NCBI RefSeq assembly: GCF_948472415.1
Contig: NZ_OX419519.1
Span: 7,221,001 to 7,285,000, forward strand
DNA from: Kitasatospora fiedleri
GTDB lineage: Bacteria; Actinomycetota; Actinomycetes; Streptomycetales; Streptomycetaceae
Direction: 5' to 3'
DNA: 64,000 nt
Below are positions 61,137 through 64,000 of the stretch, piece after piece. Positions within the stretch are counted from its first letter, which is position 1. Each line of letters starts with the position of its first letter. A program made the position numbers and the translations under genes. The notes beneath the pieces were generated by a model that was not told the origin of the DNA, ran no database searches, and saw nothing but the letters and a program-made list of their open reading frames with translations.

Positions 61137-62129
61137 TCAGGGCGCGGGGAGGAGCGGGGAGACGGCGGCCTCCTCCGGCGACAGGTACAGCGGGCCGCCC
61201 GCGGTGGCGACCGTCACCGCGCCGTCCGGCGGGCCGTCCGGCGACTCCGGCGCGGTCAGGCTCCGGTAGCGGCGCAGCAGCCCGGCCGGATCGGGCCGGT
61301 CCTCCGGCCTCCCCGCGGGCAGGCCCGGGCACACCGCCCGGGCCGCCGCCAGGTACTCCGCCGACGGACGCCAGCCCGGGACCACCCGGCACCCCGCCGG
61401 GCCGCGGAACAGCAGCGTGGGCAGGGCGTAGCGGCGGCCGTCCGCGATCTCCTTCGCCCCGCCCGGGTGCGGACCCGACCCGCGCAGCCCCACCACCTCC
61501 GGGCGCGGCGCCCGGGTCTCGGCCCGGTCCCGCGCCACCCGCTCCCGTACCGGCGCCGAGGACGCGGCGGACGCCAGCGCCACCGCGTCCAGGCCGGGCA
61601 CCCCGCGCAGCGCCCCGGCGATCCGCTCCGGGGTGTCGGCCGGCTCGCCCCGGACGAACGCCGACTCGCGCAGCCGCCGCAGCACCCGCTCGGCCACCTG
61701 CGGCCCCTGCTGCTCCGCCGCGGCGGCGGCCAGCGAGGCGGGCCAACTGCTCGCCGCGACCCAGCGCAGCCGGGCCGGTCGCGGCGCACCCGTGTGCGCC
61801 GACACCCGGGCCACGAACTCCCCGTACCAGGCGGCCTCCGCGGCCGGGTCCGGCGCCGGTTCCTCGTCGTCGTCGAACAGGATGCCGAACACCCGCCGGT
61901 GCGCGGCGGCCCCGGCCAGCACCCGGCGCAGCGCCCGCAGCACGGGCTCCGACCCCCAGGCCCACGGACAGAACGGGTCGGTGAACTCGACGACTTCGAG
62001 GACGGGTTCGAGGACGGGTCCGAGCGCCGGTCTGCGTACGGGTGCGAGCGCGGTCTCGCCTGCGGGCCCGTCCCCGGACCGGGCGGTCTCCGGCCGGGCG
62101 GCCTCCGGCCCGGTGTCCCGGCCGGTCAC
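61137..62129 (-). CDS. DsbA-family (thioredoxin-fold) protein
   Basis: About 330 residues from GTG 62129, overlapping the Rrf2 stop (GTGA). After an Ala/Pro-rich ~45-residue start comes VVEFTDPFCPWAWGSEPVLRALRRV, a DsbA-like beta strand with CPWAWGSEP in place of CxxC (single Cys plus Trp), as in FrnE-like and 'ClpXP adaptor' members. GGAKEIADGRRYALPTLLFRGPAGCRVVPGWRPSAEYLAAARA has the cis-Pro loop (ALPTLLF). No signal peptide, so cytoplasmic. Co-transcribed with the Rrf2 regulator, hinting at a thiol or sulfur-stress role. Confidence 0.82.
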   Translation of the reverse strand: MTGRDTGPEAARPETARSGDGPAGETALAPVRRPALGPVLEPVLEVVEFTDPFCPWAWGSEPVLRALRRVLAGAAAHRRVFGILFDDDEEPAPDPAAEAAWYGEFVARVSAHTGAPRPARLRWVAASSWPASLAAAAAEQQGPQVAERVLRRLRESAFVRGEPADTPERIAGALRGVPGLDAVALASAASSAPVRERVARDRAETRAPRPEVVGLRGSGPHPGGAKEIADGRRYALPTLLFRGPAGCRVVPGWRPSAEYLAAARAVCPGLPAGRPEDRPDPAGLLRRYRSLTAPESPDGPPDGAVTVATAGGPLYLSPEEAAVSPLLPAP

Positions 62130-62563
62130 ACCGCCTCCGCGACCGGCCGGGGCAGCGGGCGCCCGGAGCGGCGGACCAGCGCGGCCACGGTGGTGCCCGC
62201 CAGCACCTCCCCGGTGCGCTCCTCGACCTCGCGCCAGATCCCCGGCAGCGCGTCCGCCGGGCCCGGGTAGGCGAGCCCCGCCAGCGGTTCGCCGCGGAGC
62301 GTGATCAGTTCGCCGTCCACGGCGCGCACCACGTCGAGCAGCGTGATGTCCGAGGCCGGGCGGCCCAGCCAGTAGCCGCCCTCGCAGCCGCGCTGGCTGC
62401 GGACCAGGCCGGCCCGGCGCAGGTCGCCGACGACGGACTTCAGGAACCGGAACGGGATCTCCTGGGACGAGGCGATCGCCTCGCAGGTGAGCGGACGCCC
62501 CGTGTCGCAAGCCAGCTCGACCAGTGCGCGGGCGGCGTAGTCCGCCTTGGCGGAAATATGCAT
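62126..62563 (-). CDS. Rrf2-family transcriptional regulator
   Basis: 145 residues, ATG at 62563. MHISAKADYAARALVELA, IPFRFLKSVVGDLRRAGLVRSQRGCEGGYWLGRPASDITLLDVVRAVDG is the standard Rrf2 winged-helix with a wing. Only one Cys is visible in the effector region (RGCEGGYW), so an IscR/RsrR-type three-Cys Fe-S site is unlikely; it may instead sense a small sulfur metabolite, as CymR does. A short palindrome overlaps its start codon. First gene of the Rrf2-DsbA pair. Confidence 0.9.
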   Translation of the reverse strand: MHISAKADYAARALVELACDTGRPLTCEAIASSQEIPFRFLKSVVGDLRRAGLVRSQRGCEGGYWLGRPASDITLLDVVRAVDGELITLRGEPLAGLAYPGPADALPGIWREVEERTGEVLAGTTVAALVRRSGRPLPRPVAEAV

Positions 62564-62575
62564 ACCCCGAAGTAT
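62562..62575. promoter_or_regulatory. Small palindrome over the Rrf2 start
   Basis: ATAC-CCCGAA-GTAT (62562-62575) is an inverted repeat that begins within the Rrf2 start codon. It is a candidate autoregulatory site; weak evidence. Confidence 0.4.
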
Positions 62576-62645
62576 CCACCGGGCCGGGCGATCATCAAGT
62601 CCCGTCCGGGGCCGCCGGTCCGGCGCCCGGCCGAAAGGACACCTC

Positions 62646-62675
62646 TTGACATCCTTTTCGGGCCGCGCCTAGCGT
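62646..62675 (+). promoter_or_regulatory. Promoter of the cupin gene
   Basis: TTGACA (62646-62651) and TAGCGT (62670-62675) spaced 18 bp, 150 bases before the cupin start. Confidence 0.6.
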
Positions 62676-62822
62676 TCCCCTCGTCCCGCGCACCCCGCCG
62701 AGCGTCTCCGCGGCCGCGACCGCGTTCCGCCGTCGCACCCGCCGTCGCCGTGCCCGTCGCCGTGCCCACCGCCGTCCGCCGGTGCTCCGTGCGCACCACC
62801 GCCGTCCACCTCCGGAGAGCCC

Positions 62823-63427
62823 GTGTCCGCCGAACCGCACCGTCCCGCTCCGGCGCCCGCCGCGCCCGCCGCGCCCGCCGCGACCGACGCGCCCGCCGCG
62901 ACCGCCGCGACCGACGGGGGTGGGCGGACCTGTGCCGGCGAGGGCTTCCACCCGCACCTGCCCGCGCCGGACGCCGCCGGCCCGGACGCCGCCGTCCCGC
63001 TCCGCGCCCGCCTGCACCACATCCGGGCCGACGCGCTCGACGGCGACACCGCGCAGACCGGGGGATGCGGCGGTTCGCGGCGATCAGCGGCGGCACCGTC
63101 GGCTCGGAGAAGCTCTGGATGGGCCAGACCCACGTCGCCCCCGCCACCGCCTCCTCCGACCACCACCACGGCGAGTCGGAGACCGCGATCCACGTGGTCA
63201 GCGGCCACCCCGAGTTCGTCTTCCTGGACCACTCCTCCGGCGAGCCGGTCGAGGTCAGGCTGCGCACCGGGCCGGGCGACTACATCTTCGTGCCGCCGTA
63301 CGTCCCGCACCGCGAGGAGAACCCCGACCCCGCGCACGAGGCCGTGGTGGTGATCGCCCGCAGCACCCAGGAGGCGATCGTGGTCAACCTGCCGAGCCTG
63401 CACGCCGAACCGCCGACCGCGCCCTGA
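62823..63427 (+). pseudogene. Cupin-domain protein, one frame break
   Basis: GTG at 62823 after CGGAGAGC. An Ala/Pro-rich start, then GEGFHPHLPAPDAAGPDAAVPLRARLHHIRADALDGDTAQTGG; adding one G near 63062 continues as MRRFAAISGGTVGSEKLWMGQTHVAPATASSDHHHGESETAIHVVSGHPEFVF, then TGPGDYIFVPPYVPHREENPDP. The cupin motif 1 is HHHGESETAIHVVSG and motif 2 DYIFVPPYVPHREEN, giving three His and a Glu for the metal. About 201 residues. Possibly a dioxygenase or sugar-type cupin; the substrate is unknown. It follows a near-consensus promoter and diverges from the Rrf2 gene. Confidence 0.8.
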
Positions 63428-63491
63428 CGACCGGTCGGCACTCCGCGCCGGGAGGCACCCCGCACCGGACGGCGCGGGACGGCGCCGGTGC

Positions 63492-64000
63492 TCAGCGCAG
63501 GACGGCGGAGAGCAGGTCGGCGCCGAGCACGGCGGTGGCGCCGAGGTCGAGCGCGTGATGGACGTGGCGGCCGCGGCGGCGGGCGGTGAGCAGGCCCGCC
63601 CGGCGCAGCACGGCGAGGTGCCGGGAGACCTCGGGCGGGGTGAGCTCCCAGGCGCGGGCGAGTTCGCCGGTGGTGTGCGGGCCGCGGGCCAGGGTGCGGA
63701 CCAGCCGCAGCCGGACGGGGTGGGCCAGCGCCTCCAGGCGGAGGGCGACGGTCTCCAGCGGGACGGCCGCGGGGCGGTCGCCGTCCGCGGCCGGGTACTG
63801 GACGACGGGTTGCCAGCCCGGGGCGTACACGGCGACCAGGTGCGGATGCCCGAAGACGCTGGGCAGGAAGGTGACGCCGGCCGGGCCGGCCTGCGCGGCG
63901 GAGTCCTGGAGCTTGTCGAGGACCAGCGAGCCGCCGTCGGGCGTGAGCGCGATCGCCGTCGACACCTCGGCGAGCGCGGCGGGCAGGCCCTGACGGCGGC
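63492..64000 (-). CDS. ArsR-type winged-helix regulator (DUF5937-like N-terminus), 5' end outside window
   Basis: The frame stops at 63492 and stays open to the right edge (GLPAALAEVSTAIALTPDGGSLVLDKLQDSAAQAGPAGVTFLPSVFGHPHLVAVYAPGWQPVVQYPA), so the start lies beyond base 64000. The C-terminal HTH is LETVALRLEALAHPVRLRLVRTLARGPHTTGELARAWELTPPEVSRHLAVLRRAGLLTARRRGRHVHHALD, an ArsR/HTH-5 domain without metal-binding cysteines. Proteins with this two-part layout are common streptomycete regulators of adjacent transporters; the target is not in view. Confidence 0.82.
   Translation of the reverse strand, partial: RRQGLPAALAEVSTAIALTPDGGSLVLDKLQDSAAQAGPAGVTFLPSVFGHPHLVAVYAPGWQPVVQYPAADGDRPAAVPLETVALRLEALAHPVRLRLVRTLARGPHTTGELARAWELTPPEVSRHLAVLRRAGLLTARRRGRHVHHALDLGATAVLGADLLSAVLR

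Noticed and set aside
1..64000. tRNA, rRNA or replication origin
   Set aside because: No cloverleaf-like or rRNA-like segment was recognised by eye; a covariance-model scan would settle it.

Overview
The window is very GC-rich (roughly 70-75%), with GTG and TTG starts, twin-arginine signals, DUF3618/DUF4235/LAL-type actinobacterial genes and cobalamin riboswitches. This points to a streptomycete (Streptomyces or Kitasatospora type chromosome). No rRNA, tRNA or replication origin was seen. About fourteen genes carry frame breaks, some 25-30 in all. Nearly all of those read through in detail are repaired by adding a single G or C to a short G/C run. I read most of them as uncorrected sequencing errors rather than true pseudogenes, but I label such genes 'pseudogene' because the given sequence is broken.

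Layout. 1-5.5 kb: two RCC1-repeat proteins, a UvrA-like ATPase with an in-frame amber codon, and a response regulator. 5.8-11.6 kb: a cobalamin block made of a histidine phosphatase, a B12 riboswitch with cobalt transporter genes cbtB-cbtA, metE behind a second B12 riboswitch, and cobF. 11.8-20.4 kb: a Tat-exported FAD oxidase, an MFS exporter, a LapA-like membrane protein, a large LuxR (LAL) regulator, a secreted protein of unknown function and a Fic protein.

20.6-32.2 kb: a complete type I-E CRISPR-Cas locus, array 1 (12 repeats, minus) - cas3 - cas8e/casA - casB - cas7e - cas5e - cas6e - cas1e - cas2e - array 2 (21 repeats, plus). The arrays point outward and share a 19-nt leader-end motif. 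Next to array 2 that motif overlaps the cas2 stop codon. A lone repeat core sits between cas3 and casA, beside a terminator-like hairpin.

32.5-37.4 kb: a membrane-associated DUF4235/DUF3618/holin-like operon, an Lrp-type regulator, an alpha/beta hydrolase and two unknown proteins. 37.39-40.88 kb: an alkylsulfatase and a quinone-reductase-like gene enclosed by 26-nt inverted repeats and a 5-bp direct repeat, looking like a mobile cassette without transposase. 41-47 kb: housekeeping and envelope genes (polysaccharide deacetylase, small hydrophobic protein, HATPase, DUF4232 lipoprotein, Asp/Glu racemase, EcsC-like protein, acyltransferase, DUF1330).

47.2-60.9 kb: one long minus-strand run that looks like an organosulfur scavenging system. 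It has a short Cys-containing leader peptide with its own promoter and palindrome, a peptide/opine-type ABC importer (substrate-binding protein, two permeases, two ATPases), a BisC-like molybdenum S/N-oxide reductase, an acyl-CoA-dehydrogenase-like flavoprotein, two SsuD-like FMNH2 monooxygenases, a flavin reductase and an alpha/beta hydrolase. 61.1-64 kb: a DsbA-family protein and Rrf2 regulator pair, a cupin, and an ArsR-type regulator running off the right edge.
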